Origin: CBDFLD01 sp965249005
Lineage (GTDB): Bacteria > Acidobacteriota > UBA6911
Reading direction: 5' to 3'
Length of the DNA stretch: 64,000 nt
Assembly (NCBI GenBank): GCA_965249005.1
Contig: CBDFLD010000023.1
Coordinates: forward strand, 248,001-312,000
Shown here one piece after another: positions 36,321 to 45,571 of the stretch. The translations under genes were made by a program, and so were the position numbers. Positions within the stretch are counted from its first letter, which is position 1; the number at the start of each line of letters is the position of its first letter. Below the pieces are notes generated by a model that was given only the letters and a program-made list of their open reading frames with translations, did not search any database and was not told the origin of the DNA.

Positions 36321-37169
36321 TTACTCCGAATCTCTGGGAAGACCTCCGGTGTGCTGCAGTTCGGCGATCAATGCTTTTTCCATCACCTCGGGCACGAAAC
36401 CGCTCGGACCGGGTCCGCCACGGAAGGCGATCTTGCCGTCCTTGCCGACCACGTAGAGCCGATCGGGCCATCCTCTGTAGGCACGGGCCGCGGTGTTTTC
36501 CATGTCATCGATCAAACAAGGAATCGTGATCTCCAGATCTCGAACGCAGGTATTGGCCACCTGAAATCGCTCGAAGTCGTTGGTGGGATCTTTGATGTAT
36601 TTGAGTCGAGCGCTGACCTTGCTGGCCCAATTGTCCGAAGGGTGGGCTTCTTTGATGTAAACAACCAGAAATTGCGCCGCGTCTCCATACTTTTTCGACA
36701 TCGCTTCCAGGGCACCAGCCTGGCGCCGGAAGGGAGGTCAGGTGTAGCTGCCGAAAATCAAGACCACCGGCTTGTTACCCCTGAATTCGCTCAGCCGGAC
36801 AGGACGGTACAGCTCCCCGGCGTTTTCTTCGGTGATGTCCATCGAGTCGATTTTGAAGTCGTAGAACTTCAGGGGCATGAGCTCGAAGTCCGGGGCCTCG
36901 GTACCCTCCACCGGACCGTTGTCGTCGGCACCGTCAATCTCTGCATCCCTGATGATATCAATGCGTTCCTTGATGGTGGCCGGAAGGTTGGGGCGATTCG
37001 CAACCACATCCAGATTCATCTTCCGTCGTTTCTTTGGCTTCTCCGCGCTCTGCTTCTCGGGTTCCGACACGGCGGGCGCATCGGGCGCCGGCGCGGGTTG
37101 CTCATTCGGCGGGGGCGCGCAACCGGCCAGCCACAATGTGAGACTCAGGATAACGAGACTTTTTTTCAT
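36321..37169 (-). CDS. Iodothyronine deiodinase-like lipoprotein, probable selenoprotein (in-frame UGA = Sec144)
   Basis: Read through one UGA (36,738-36,740), this is a 282-residue protein. A signal peptide ends in the lipobox LAGC (Cys17); a Pro/Lys-rich linker follows. The thioredoxin-fold core begins near residue 120 with PVVLIFGSYT-UGA-PPFR, the exact place of selenocysteine in iodothyronine deiodinases (FGSCT-Sec-PPF). After the UGA the same frame continues with FLVVYIKEAHPSDNWA, again a deiodinase hallmark, and DRLYVVGKDGKIAFRGGPGP. A hairpin suited to a bacterial SECIS follows the UGA. The start ATG 37,169 has AGGAG at 7 nt. The reaction in bacteria is not established (thiol peroxidase- or reductive dehalogenase-like chemistry is possible). 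If the UGA is not decoded, the gene is a nonsense pseudogene. Confidence 0.82.
36704..36732 (-). promoter_or_regulatory. Candidate bacterial SECIS element
   Basis: In the transcript the hairpin has an outer stem CUUCC/GGAAG, a 2-nt bulge (CU) and an inner 7-bp stem GGCGCCA/UGGUGCC (one G-U pair) with apical loop GGC. Seventeen nucleotides separate the UGA from the loop, and the loop starts with G, both within what is known for bacterial SECIS elements read by SelB. The structure overlaps codons 3-12 after the UGA. Confidence 0.65.
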
Positions 37170-37568
37170 GTTGTATCTCCTGGACTATCGTTATCAGCTA
37201 TTCTAAACGCAAAACGCTCGACCAAGCCCTATTTTTCGACCTCTTCTGATCATTTCCGTCGCTGCACCATGGGTGAGATACCGCGGTGTCGGCCGCCGAA
37301 TCAGGCGAAGGACCTCGGGGGGCAAACGTCACAGACCCAAAATGCATCCTGATTTTCGCAGAAAATGTTTTCGGCCGAGGATCATGGTTTGCGAACTTAC
37401 ACAGGTGCTCGGCCCACGACAACACCATGAAGAACGCAATCCTCGGCTTGGGTCGTTCGACAAAGCCATAGATAAAGGAATACAATCGACACGGAATACA
37501 ATCGACGGAACAAACTCCGATGTCCCGAGCTCCGAGGTCCTCAAACGCCAGCCGAGATCGCGTAAGGA
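37170..37568. other. 399-bp intergenic region with a duplicated promoter-like unit
   Basis: It separates the divergent deiodinase-like and SLC13 genes. At about 37,474-37,505 the unit GGAATACAATCGACAC is present twice in tandem (second copy ends in GG); each copy includes TACAAT, a good -10 match, on the plus strand toward the SLC13 gene. No RNA gene or supported ORF is visible. Confidence 0.5.
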
Positions 37569-39071
37569 ATGGGGAACACCAGCACGATGCCGCCGCGAGA
37601 TCCTTTGCCAGCAGGGAAAGAGCAAGCGGTCTCCGCTAACCGCCGCCTGCTCATCTTGCTCCTGGGGGGCGCCATCATCTTGACGGCTTTCCTGCTCCCG
37701 TCTCCGGACCCACTCACGATCGACGACAAGACTGTTTTCCTGACATCGGAAGGGAAACTCGCGCTGGGCATTCTCGCGATGGTCGTCCTGTTCTGGATGA
37801 CCGAAATCCTTCCCTTCGCGGTGACGGGTTTCTTGGCCCTTGTCCTGATCCACCTTCTGGGTGTCGATGACTTCAAGGCTGTTTTCGCTCGGGGGTTCGG
37901 CCATTCGATTGTCGCGTTCATTCTGGGGGTTCTCTTTTTCTCGATGGCCGTCACTCGGAGCGGTCTAGGGAAGCGGCTGGTGTACTTCGCACTCGGCAAG
38001 TTCGGGGCCAGCCCCAAGGCGGTCCTGTTTGCCTTTCTGCTTACCGGGGCCCTGATATCGATGTGGATCAGCGATACGGCCGTGGCGGCCATGCTGATGC
38101 CGATCGCGGTGAGCATCGCGCAGGACGAAGGGCTCGAACCGCTGCGGAGCAATTTCGGCAAGGCGCTGCTCATTGCCTGTGTTTTTGGTCCCTCGGTGGG
38201 GGGCATTGCCACTCCCGCGGGTGCGGCACCGAACCCGATCGCTCTTTCCTTCATGCACGATATGGCCGGAGTGGAAAAGACCTTCGTGGACTGGATGATG
38301 CTCGGGATTCCAGCGGCCGCGCTGCTGCTTCCAGTATCGTGGTTGATTCTGATCTGGGTTTTCCCCCCTGAAATCGAGGAGCTCAAAATCTCCCGTCGCA
38401 ACCCCGGCGTGGTCGACGGAAAATCGCCTGACCTCTCTCGTGCAGAGTGGTTCACGCTCGTGATATTCCTCGTCACGCTGTCACTGTGGATATTCGCCGA
38501 TTGGATCGAGTCCGTTACCGGCATTTCGGTTCCCATGGAGTATGCTGTTCTTGCCACGTCGATCTGTTTCTTTCTGCCCAAGATCGACATCCTGGAGTGG
38601 AAGGGAGTCCAGCGGTCGTTCCCCTGGGAGGCGATGCTGGTCGTGATGGTGGGCCTCTCGCTCGGTCTCACGGTCCACTCGTCCGGGGCCGCGGAGTGGA
38701 TCAGTTATTCGCTCTTGAGCCTGCTGGGGGGGTTGAGCTTGTTTCTACTGGTGGTGGGAACAGTGTTGATGATCTCACTGCTTCACAATCTTCTCGCCAG
38801 CAATACGATCACGGCGGTGGTCATGCTCCCCGTCATTATTCACCTGGCCCAAGCCATGGATAAGCCCCTGTGGCTTGCTGTAGCGCCGGCAGGCTTTGCC
38901 TCGACCCTGGGCCTGATCCTGGTCACCGCCAGTCCAACGAATCTGATTCCGTATACGGCTGGTTACTTCAGCATCCGGGACTTCGCCAGAGCCGGAGTCT
39001 GGATGAGCGTGATCGGCTCAATCGTGGTCGGATGCGTTATCTATGGAATGCATCTCCTGGGAGTCGCATAG
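37569..39071 (+). CDS. SLC13/DASS family sodium-coupled anion symporter
   Basis: A 500-residue inner-membrane carrier with about 11-12 membrane segments. The two SNT-like motifs that bind sodium and carboxylate are visible as ISDTAVAAMLMPIA (about residue 166; T for N) and LASNTITAVVMLPVI (about 415), with GGIATPAGAAPNPIA and TASPTNLIPYTAGYF after them. Relatives import di- or tricarboxylates, or sulfate. Substrate is unresolved. The start at ATG 37,569 could also be ATG 37,587, which has better-spaced purines upstream. Confidence 0.9.
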   Translation: MGNTSTMPPRDPLPAGKEQAVSANRRLLILLLGGAIILTAFLLPSPDPLTIDDKTVFLTSEGKLALGILAMVVLFWMTEILPFAVTGFLALVLIHLLGVDDFKAVFARGFGHSIVAFILGVLFFSMAVTRSGLGKRLVYFALGKFGASPKAVLFAFLLTGALISMWISDTAVAAMLMPIAVSIAQDEGLEPLRSNFGKALLIACVFGPSVGGIATPAGAAPNPIALSFMHDMAGVEKTFVDWMMLGIPAAALLLPVSWLILIWVFPPEIEELKISRRNPGVVDGKSPDLSRAEWFTLVIFLVTLSLWIFADWIESVTGISVPMEYAVLATSICFFLPKIDILEWKGVQRSFPWEAMLVVMVGLSLGLTVHSSGAAEWISYSLLSLLGGLSLFLLVVGTVLMISLLHNLLASNTITAVVMLPVIIHLAQAMDKPLWLAVAPAGFASTLGLILVTASPTNLIPYTAGYFSIRDFARAGVWMSVIGSIVVGCVIYGMHLLGVA

Positions 39072-39102
39072 TGTATTCGTTTTCGAGAAAAGAGGTAGGT
39101 TG

Positions 39103-41322
39103 ATGGCTATCAATCAAGTCACCGCAACTGAAATTCACCCCTTGGGCCGCGCGACCATGCATCCCGATACCGGGATCGAGGCAGGTAGCTGGGGCACGTG
39201 GACACTTCGTTACCAGGTTCCTCCCGGCGGCATCGATGACGGTGGGGCCGTGCGGGTGGCGCTCCGTATCGTGAGCGACTGGGCCCGTCCTCAGCTGACC
39301 GATCCGGCCAAGGATCACTATCTGACCGTTTCCTGCAGCCGGCCCGGGACGATGCTCGATGCGGAGTGGAGGATTCTGGGCAACGTCCGGCCGCATCAAA
39401 AGCATTTGAACATTCAAGTCTTTGATGAACCACTGCAAGCGGGGGACGAAATCACCGTCGTCTTCGGGGATCGATCGGGAGGCAGCCGGGGGACCCGCGC
39501 CCAAACCTATGTCGAAGATCACTGCGAGTTTCCGATTTCGGTTGACCGGTTCACTACAGGAATATTTGAGCTTGTGCCGGATTTTCCTTGCGTTCAGATC
39601 GTCGCGGCCGAGCCTTGCCGTTTGGTGGCGGCGGCCCGTGGAGACGGTTCGGCCACACACCCCGTTCGTCTGCTGGTTCGGGCCGAGGACCGTTGGGGAA
39701 ATCCGGTCCGCAAGACGATTGAAGGGCCGGTCGCACTGCAGGCTTCGGGCGTTTCGGTCGAGTTGCCGTCTCAGGTCGAGTTGCAAGGGGGCCGCTGTGA
39801 GATCGGCCCGTTTTCTTGTCGCGGCTCCGGCGTCCTGCGCATCCGAGCTGAGCATGCGACCCTGGGCTCCTGCGAGTCCGGACCGCTGCGGGTGCACGGA
39901 GACAATAGTCACGACTTCGACAAACCGACCCGGCGTTTCTTCTGGGGAGACATGCACGGTCAAAGCCGGGAAACCGTTGGCGCCAATACCGCCGAGCAGT
40001 ACTTCCAATATGCGCGGGACACGGCGTTTTCCGATTTCTCCGGTCATCAGGCCAATTGCTTTCAGGTGACCGATGCTTTCTGGGCGGAGTTGAACCGATT
40101 GTCGAAAGAGTTTACCCGCGATGACGAGTTCATCGTCTTGCCCGGGTACGAATGGTCCGGATTGACTCCCGTGGGTGGGGACCACAATGTCTTCTATCTC
40201 GATGAAGACAGGGAGATCCTGCGCTGCGGGACGATCCAGGCGGAAAATCCGGTCCAAGACGAGGACTTCTCACCGGCAACGAAGCTCTACGCCGCCCTGA
40301 AGGAGCGTGAAGGGGAGTGCATCGTGATTCCCCACGTCGGCGGACGCCGGGCCAACCTGGATTTCTTCGACCCGGAGCTGGAGCCGGCGGTGGAAATCCA
40401 TTCTTGCTGGGGCACGTTTGAGTGGTTCTACCATGATGCGCTTCGGCGCGGCTATCGCGTGGGGGTCGTTGCCAACAGCGACGGTCACAAGGGACGCCCG
40501 GCTGCCGAGCATGCGGGGGCCGGCTACTTCGGTGTCTATGGCGGTTTGACCTGCATTCTGGCTGAAACGCTCAACCGGAAGGCGCTTTTCTCCGCTCTCA
40601 AGCAGCGTCGCTGTTACGCCACGAGCGGAGCCCGCATCGTCGTGGCCGCCAAGCTCAGCGGCCAGACTATCGGAAGCACGCTGAAACTCTCGAAAGATCC
40701 GCTGGTTCTGGAATTGCAGGCCCACGGTACCGCGCCGATCGAGCAAATCGATCTTCTGGCCGCAGGCATGCCATTGGCAACCTGGGAAGGAAGTCCTTAC
40801 CAGGAGCGCTCCGGGACGCAAGTGCGCATTCGCTGGTCGGGAGCCCGCAATTTCAACCGCAGGCGTACGGTCGTCTGGAACGGATCTCTATCCATTGACG
40901 GAAACAAGCTGACCAGCGTCGATGGTTACGCTTTTGATTCTCCGGCCGAGGGGATCGAAGACTGGTCGGATCGATCGGTGACCTGGTCCAGCATCACATC
41001 GGGAGACGAGGACGGTTTGGTTTTGACCCTCGCCGAGGAGTTGACCGGGACGCTATCATTTCAGACAGGTCCGTTGACGCATCGATTCGATTTGAAAGAG
41101 CTCAGTGCGGCGCCTCTGGTTTTTGAGCTGGGAGGGGTGGAGCAACAGGTTGTGTTTGAAAAGGCACCGCAGCCGGATGCACTGGCACAAGATGTGGCTT
41201 GGAAACTGGATGTCTCCCCCCGAGTCAGCGACGCGATCAACGGCCAGGTTCCGCTTCATCTTCGGATCCAACAGCTGGACGGACATCGGGCGTGGACCAG
41301 CGCTTGGTTCGTGAAAGTGTAG
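39103..41322 (+). CDS. DUF3604 domain protein, cytosolic-type
   Basis: A 739-residue second member of the DUF3604 family. FFWGDMHGQS (about residue 285) corresponds to the His motif of the family, followed by LPGYEWSGLTPVGGDHNVFYL, VIPHVGGRRAN, EIHSCWGTFEWF and VVANSDGHKGRP, all resembling a PHP-like metal core. ATG 39,103 has GAGG upstream and matches relatives that begin AINQVTATEIHPLG; no signal peptide is present, unlike the exported member at 9.4 kb. It starts 31 bp after the SLC13 gene and is followed by the PQQ-like gene, so the three may form one transcript. Confidence 0.87.
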   Translation: MAINQVTATEIHPLGRATMHPDTGIEAGSWGTWTLRYQVPPGGIDDGGAVRVALRIVSDWARPQLTDPAKDHYLTVSCSRPGTMLDAEWRILGNVRPHQKHLNIQVFDEPLQAGDEITVVFGDRSGGSRGTRAQTYVEDHCEFPISVDRFTTGIFELVPDFPCVQIVAAEPCRLVAAARGDGSATHPVRLLVRAEDRWGNPVRKTIEGPVALQASGVSVELPSQVELQGGRCEIGPFSCRGSGVLRIRAEHATLGSCESGPLRVHGDNSHDFDKPTRRFFWGDMHGQSRETVGANTAEQYFQYARDTAFSDFSGHQANCFQVTDAFWAELNRLSKEFTRDDEFIVLPGYEWSGLTPVGGDHNVFYLDEDREILRCGTIQAENPVQDEDFSPATKLYAALKEREGECIVIPHVGGRRANLDFFDPELEPAVEIHSCWGTFEWFYHDALRRGYRVGVVANSDGHKGRPAAEHAGAGYFGVYGGLTCILAETLNRKALFSALKQRRCYATSGARIVVAAKLSGQTIGSTLKLSKDPLVLELQAHGTAPIEQIDLLAAGMPLATWEGSPYQERSGTQVRIRWSGARNFNRRRTVVWNGSLSIDGNKLTSVDGYAFDSPAEGIEDWSDRSVTWSSITSGDEDGLVLTLAEELTGTLSFQTGPLTHRFDLKELSAAPLVFELGGVEQQVVFEKAPQPDALAQDVAWKLDVSPRVSDAINGQVPLHLRIQQLDGHRAWTSAWFVKV

Positions 41323-41330
41323 TTGACGGG

Positions 41331-42701
41331 ATGAGCACGATGACCAGCTTGATACGAATCGTCACAGTCTTGTTTCTTTTTTTCTGGGCAGCAGAACTCA
41401 TCGCACAGAATTGGCCGTCGTTTCGGGGTCCGCGCGGATCGGGAATCGGCGACGGTCAACAACCGCCTCTATCCTGGAATGCTCTGGAGTCCGAGAACAT
41501 CCGGTGGAAAGCGGCCATACCCGGACTGGCTCACTCGAGCCCCGTGGTGTGGGAAGACCGCGTGTTTCTGACGACCGCCGTCAGCAGCGAGGCCAATCCT
41601 GAATTCACCACCGTGAACCACCGGGTCCGGGTATCGGCGGATGACCGCTCGACGCAATCGTGGCGCGTTTACTGCCTCGACCGGTCCAACGGAAAGATCC
41701 TGTGGGACCGGCTCTCCAGCCAAGGTGTGCCAAAGGTTCAACGACACCCCAAGGGCAGCCACGCATCTCCCACCCCGGCCACCGATGGGACCCACCTTGT
41801 GGCCTACTTCGGCTCTGAGGGGATCTACTGTTACGACTACGAGGGTAGGCTTCTGTGGAGTCAGGACCTGGGCGTTATCGACGCGGGGCCCTTCGAGTTG
41901 CCGGAGTTTCAATGGGGTGTGGCGAGCTCGCCGATCCTCTTCGACAACCTGGTGATCGTTCAGTGTGATCGCCAGAAGGACTCTTTCCTCGTGGCCCTCG
42001 ATGTGGCGACTGGCAAACGCGTGTGGACCGCCTCACGCGAAGCCTATCCTTCCTGGTCTACTCCAACGGTGGTACCTGCAGAGACCGGTCCGATTCTCGT
42101 CACCAGCGGCACGGAGCGTATGCACGCCTACGACCCGAGAACCGGTTCCGAGATCTGGACCCTTCACGGAACCTCCCTCATATCGGTGCCCACGCCGGTC
42201 TTCACCAAGGAACTGATCTTTGTTGCCAGTGGATACAAACGGTACATGCAACCCATCTACGCCGTTCGGCTCTCCGCGAGCGGTGACATCACACTGGATC
42301 ACGGGAAAAGTTCCAGTGAGCACATCGCTTGGAGTACGCGTCAGGGAGCACCCTACATCCCCACCCCGATCGTTTACCGAGATTACTTCTACGTATGCTC
42401 CGACAACGGCGTCCTCTCTTGTTACAAGTCCCGGACCGGCGAAAGAGTCTATCGAAAGCGGGTGGCCGGCCAAGGCGCAGGGTACAGTGGCTCACCCGTT
42501 GCGGGGGACGGCCGGCTTTACTTTCCTAGCGAAGACGGGGTAATCCATGTTGTCTCTGCGGGGCCGGAGTACGAGCTTCTGGCCACGAATCCGATGGGAG
42601 AGGTCGTGATGACCACGCCGGCAATTAGCAAGAAAATGATGATCATTCGCACCCGCCACCACGTCTTTGCGGTAGGATCAGGTGGACCACAGTCGAATTA
42701 G
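41331..42701 (+). CDS. Exported PQQ-like beta-propeller repeat protein
   Basis: A 456-residue protein with signal peptide (LIRIVTVLFLFFWAAELIAQ) and WPSFRGPRGSGIGDG, the common start of PQQ-like propeller proteins in environmental bacteria. Blades are visible as repeated W-strand units such as YCLDRSNGKILWDRL, YDYEGRLLWSQDL, VALDVATGKRVWTA and YDPRTGSEIWTL. There are no haem motifs or obvious dehydrogenase residues, so it is probably a structural or ligand-binding propeller, not an alcohol dehydrogenase. ATG 41,331 lies 8 bp after the DUF3604 stop. Confidence 0.88.
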   Translation: MSTMTSLIRIVTVLFLFFWAAELIAQNWPSFRGPRGSGIGDGQQPPLSWNALESENIRWKAAIPGLAHSSPVVWEDRVFLTTAVSSEANPEFTTVNHRVRVSADDRSTQSWRVYCLDRSNGKILWDRLSSQGVPKVQRHPKGSHASPTPATDGTHLVAYFGSEGIYCYDYEGRLLWSQDLGVIDAGPFELPEFQWGVASSPILFDNLVIVQCDRQKDSFLVALDVATGKRVWTASREAYPSWSTPTVVPAETGPILVTSGTERMHAYDPRTGSEIWTLHGTSLISVPTPVFTKELIFVASGYKRYMQPIYAVRLSASGDITLDHGKSSSEHIAWSTRQGAPYIPTPIVYRDYFYVCSDNGVLSCYKSRTGERVYRKRVAGQGAGYSGSPVAGDGRLYFPSEDGVIHVVSAGPEYELLATNPMGEVVMTTPAISKKMMIIRTRHHVFAVGSGGPQSN

Positions 42702-42751
42702 TTTTCCAACGTTGCGCGCTCGGCCCAAGAGGTTCAGCCAGGGAGGAAACC

Positions 42752-44521
42752 ATGAGAACACTCCACCACATCCAGCTTTCGTTCCTGCTCTTTTGTGGCC
42801 TCATCCTGAGCGCACAAGGGTCGACCGGCCCGTTCAATCCGGACGAGATACATCGAGAAATGGGGTACCTCGCCATGGAGGATGGCACCCGACTTGCCTA
42901 CGTCTTTCACCTACCAAAGAAGGGCGGGCGTTACCCGGTCCTGTTTCAATACAACGCCTACGATGCCTCCGGAGCGGATGCGCGCGATAGCCGTGAGATG
43001 ATGGAGTATCTCGAGAACGGGTACGCTCTCCTGACGGCGAACTCGCGTGGCACGGGTTGTTCGGAGGGCAAGTTTGAATTCGCCTCGCCACGGGAAGCCA
43101 GAGAAGGGGCCCGCTTCATCGAGTGGGCCGGCGTACAGCCTTGGAGCACGGGTAAGGTCGGCATGTTCGGCAATTCCTATTCCGGCATCACCCAGATCAT
43201 GGTCGCCTCCCAGCGCCCGAAGCATCTGGCCGCCATCTCTCCAGGAGCCGCGGCAGGCGAGGCATACCGCGATTGCTTCTTTCCAGGCGGGATCTTCAAC
43301 TATTCATTCATAACCCAGTGGACGATTTACGGCCAGCCCTATATCGCGCGCCGTGGAGCTTCTGCCCGGATTCGATCCGGCGACCAGGACTGTGTGAAGA
43401 CGCTGGAGGAGCAGGTGACCGGAGCGACCTATCACATCGTCAAGGAGCGGACCCTCTACGACGATTGGTGGAAAGATCGGGCCTTCGAGGAGCAGGCGCA
43501 GTCCATCGAAGTCCCCACTCTGATTTTTCATGCCTGGCAGGACCAGCAGGTCGCCGTACGCGGGGGAACGCGTCTGTTCGAACAAATCACCGCGCCCAAG
43601 AAGATAGTCCTCTCGAACGGGGGCCATGGGCTATACAGCCGGCCCGCGTCGCGGGCACTGCGGATGCGATGGTACGACCGTTGGATGAAAGGGACGGAGA
43701 ACGGCATCGAGCAAGAGCCGCCCGTGACCGTCTGGTTTGATACCCACCGGAAAGACGGAGGCTGGGAGAAGGGTTGGAGCCTGGAGTTTCAGCAATGGCC
43801 TCCGGAGGAGAGCGAACACCGGAAATTCTGGCTGACGGCGGATGGGCGCCTCTCGGAGACTGGATTGGATTCGGACAAATCGCGAGGAACCCGGCAGTAT
43901 GCCTATCCGGTGGGGACGGAGTTCGTCGGCAGCAACCTCATGTTCAAGCTCCCGCCGCTCCCCTGGGCTTCGCTGGCTTACCGCACCGAACCAGTGAAAA
44001 GTGATCTGACCATCCTGGGCTCTCCCCTTCTCACGTTGTACCTCAGCTGCGAGGCCACCGACACCGATTTCATGGTTGTGCTGCACGACGTGGCGCCCAG
44101 CGGAAAGACCATGTACCTGCAAAAGGGTCTGCTGCGCGCCTCCCAGCGCTCGATCGATCCGTCGAAGTCTACCCACGAAGCACTTCCCGACTTCGACGTA
44201 AAACGCCTCCGGCCCGGGGAGATCACCGAATTCAAGCTCTCTATCTTGCCTGTCGGGCACGTGGTTCGGACCGGACACCAGCTCGAGCTCGTCGTGATGG
44301 CGCCTTCCCCGATCCCTCAACCCAACTGGGGACTGCTGCCCGTGATGTTGCCCAGCCTCAACAAGGCCTATCATTCCGAACAATATCCCACAAGTCTACG
44401 GCTACCGATCTTGCCAGGAGCCAACGCCCAGGCAGCAGCCCCGGATTGCGCAACCCTCGAATTCCAACCCTGCCGCGATCCGCTTCCGTACGACTTGTTG
44501 AACGGCTTTGCGGATCCCTGA
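42752..44521 (+). CDS. CocE/NonD family hydrolase, third of three
   Basis: A 589-residue exported S15-type hydrolase with signal peptide. YLAMEDGTRLAYVFHLP begins the catalytic domain; FGNSYSGITQ carries the nucleophile Ser (about residue 143). FHAWQDQQVAVRGG and SNGGHGLYSR supply Asp and His. A PepX_C jelly roll follows from about residue 365. It is 50 bp after the PQQ-like gene with GGAGG before ATG 42,752. It shares the fold of the enzymes at 19.0 and 34.4 kb but is not a recent duplicate of either. Confidence 0.9.
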   Translation: MRTLHHIQLSFLLFCGLILSAQGSTGPFNPDEIHREMGYLAMEDGTRLAYVFHLPKKGGRYPVLFQYNAYDASGADARDSREMMEYLENGYALLTANSRGTGCSEGKFEFASPREAREGARFIEWAGVQPWSTGKVGMFGNSYSGITQIMVASQRPKHLAAISPGAAAGEAYRDCFFPGGIFNYSFITQWTIYGQPYIARRGASARIRSGDQDCVKTLEEQVTGATYHIVKERTLYDDWWKDRAFEEQAQSIEVPTLIFHAWQDQQVAVRGGTRLFEQITAPKKIVLSNGGHGLYSRPASRALRMRWYDRWMKGTENGIEQEPPVTVWFDTHRKDGGWEKGWSLEFQQWPPEESEHRKFWLTADGRLSETGLDSDKSRGTRQYAYPVGTEFVGSNLMFKLPPLPWASLAYRTEPVKSDLTILGSPLLTLYLSCEATDTDFMVVLHDVAPSGKTMYLQKGLLRASQRSIDPSKSTHEALPDFDVKRLRPGEITEFKLSILPVGHVVRTGHQLELVVMAPSPIPQPNWGLLPVMLPSLNKAYHSEQYPTSLRLPILPGANAQAAAPDCATLEFQPCRDPLPYDLLNGFADP

Positions 44522-44619
44522 TGCTCGATCATTTCCTGCACAGCTTTGTGTCCGATGAACGACGAACTCCGTAGCATCTTGCCCATCATGTGTTGCAATC
44601 CACCGCATCGCGGGCGATC

Positions 44620-45522
44620 ATGGTGGGCATGCAAGCCATTCGCGTCGCAGCGGTCAGCATGAACAGCAAGCTGGGAGAGCAAGCCCAGACGTTGGACCGG
44701 ATTGCCGATTTCTGCGAGCAAGCCGCTTCCGAGCGCGCGGAACTGGCCCTTTTTCCCGAGCTCGTCGTGCACGGACACTGCACGCCAAACACCTGGGAGC
44801 TGGCCGAGTCTGTTCCGGACGGCCCGAGCGTCGAGCGCCTCGTCGGACTGGCGAAGCGTTTCGAAATTTTTCTTTCCGTGGGGCTGAGCGAAAAGGAAAA
44901 CGACATCGTCTACAACACCCAGGTGCTGGTGGGCCCTCAAGGTTATATCGGCAAGCAGCGAAAGCTCCACCTCTCTCGCGACGAGGTTCAGTTCTACAAG
45001 GGTGGACGCGAGATCCAGGTCTTCGACATCGGCAAGTGCAAAGTCGGTACGGTCATCTGCTACGACAACCAATTCCCGGAGATTGCCCGCATCGCGGCGC
45101 TGCGGGGCGCGGACGTGATCTTGATGCCGCACGCGGCCCGTGAAGGTCGATGGGACGACACACCGGAGTCCGAGGCTGCCGCGCGGAGTTGCGTCTTCGA
45201 TTTCTTTAAGAGCTACGCGATGCGGGCTCGAGAGAACGCGTGTTTCTGTGTTCTCGCCGACCAGGCCGGCCGGGCCGGGTACGTCGACGCCTATCCCCCC
45301 GAACATCCAAACCAGCCGCACCATCCCGGCGCGGCCATCATCTTCGGGCCAGAGGGAGAACTCTTGAAGGCCGCACAGACCGAGCAGATCCACGACGAGA
45401 TGATCCTCCACGATCTCGACGCGGATCTCCTGGCCCGCGCGCGGAGCCATCCCAATTACACCCTGCGGACCCGGCGCCCCGAGCTTTTTGCTGAACTGTT
45501 GCGAGACCCAGTCTCGGCCTAG
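44620..45522 (+). CDS. Carbon-nitrogen hydrolase (nitrilase superfamily amidohydrolase)
   Basis: A 300-residue protein with the Glu-Lys-Cys triad: ALFPELVVHG (Glu), GKQRKLHLSRDE (Lys) and VGTVICYDNQFPE (Cys). Family members hydrolyse linear amides such as N-carbamoyl compounds or omega-amides. The start is ambiguous: ATG 44,620 and ATG 44,629 both precede the conserved IRVAAVSMNS; a TTG at 44,590 is less likely. It follows the third S15 hydrolase by about 100 bp on the same strand. Confidence 0.88.
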   Translation: MVGMQAIRVAAVSMNSKLGEQAQTLDRIADFCEQAASERAELALFPELVVHGHCTPNTWELAESVPDGPSVERLVGLAKRFEIFLSVGLSEKENDIVYNTQVLVGPQGYIGKQRKLHLSRDEVQFYKGGREIQVFDIGKCKVGTVICYDNQFPEIARIAALRGADVILMPHAAREGRWDDTPESEAAARSCVFDFFKSYAMRARENACFCVLADQAGRAGYVDAYPPEHPNQPHHPGAAIIFGPEGELLKAAQTEQIHDEMILHDLDADLLARARSHPNYTLRTRRPELFAELLRDPVSA

Positions 45523-45571
45523 CCCGCATTCAATGCGCCAACGAAATATTCAAAATACTTTCCCTTGGCAG

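Noticed and set aside
39037..40257. A 406-codon minus-strand frame, and similar ones at 34,326-35,543 and 37,541-38,671
   Set aside because: All lie opposite well-supported genes (DUF3604, S15 hydrolase, SLC13) and show no domains.
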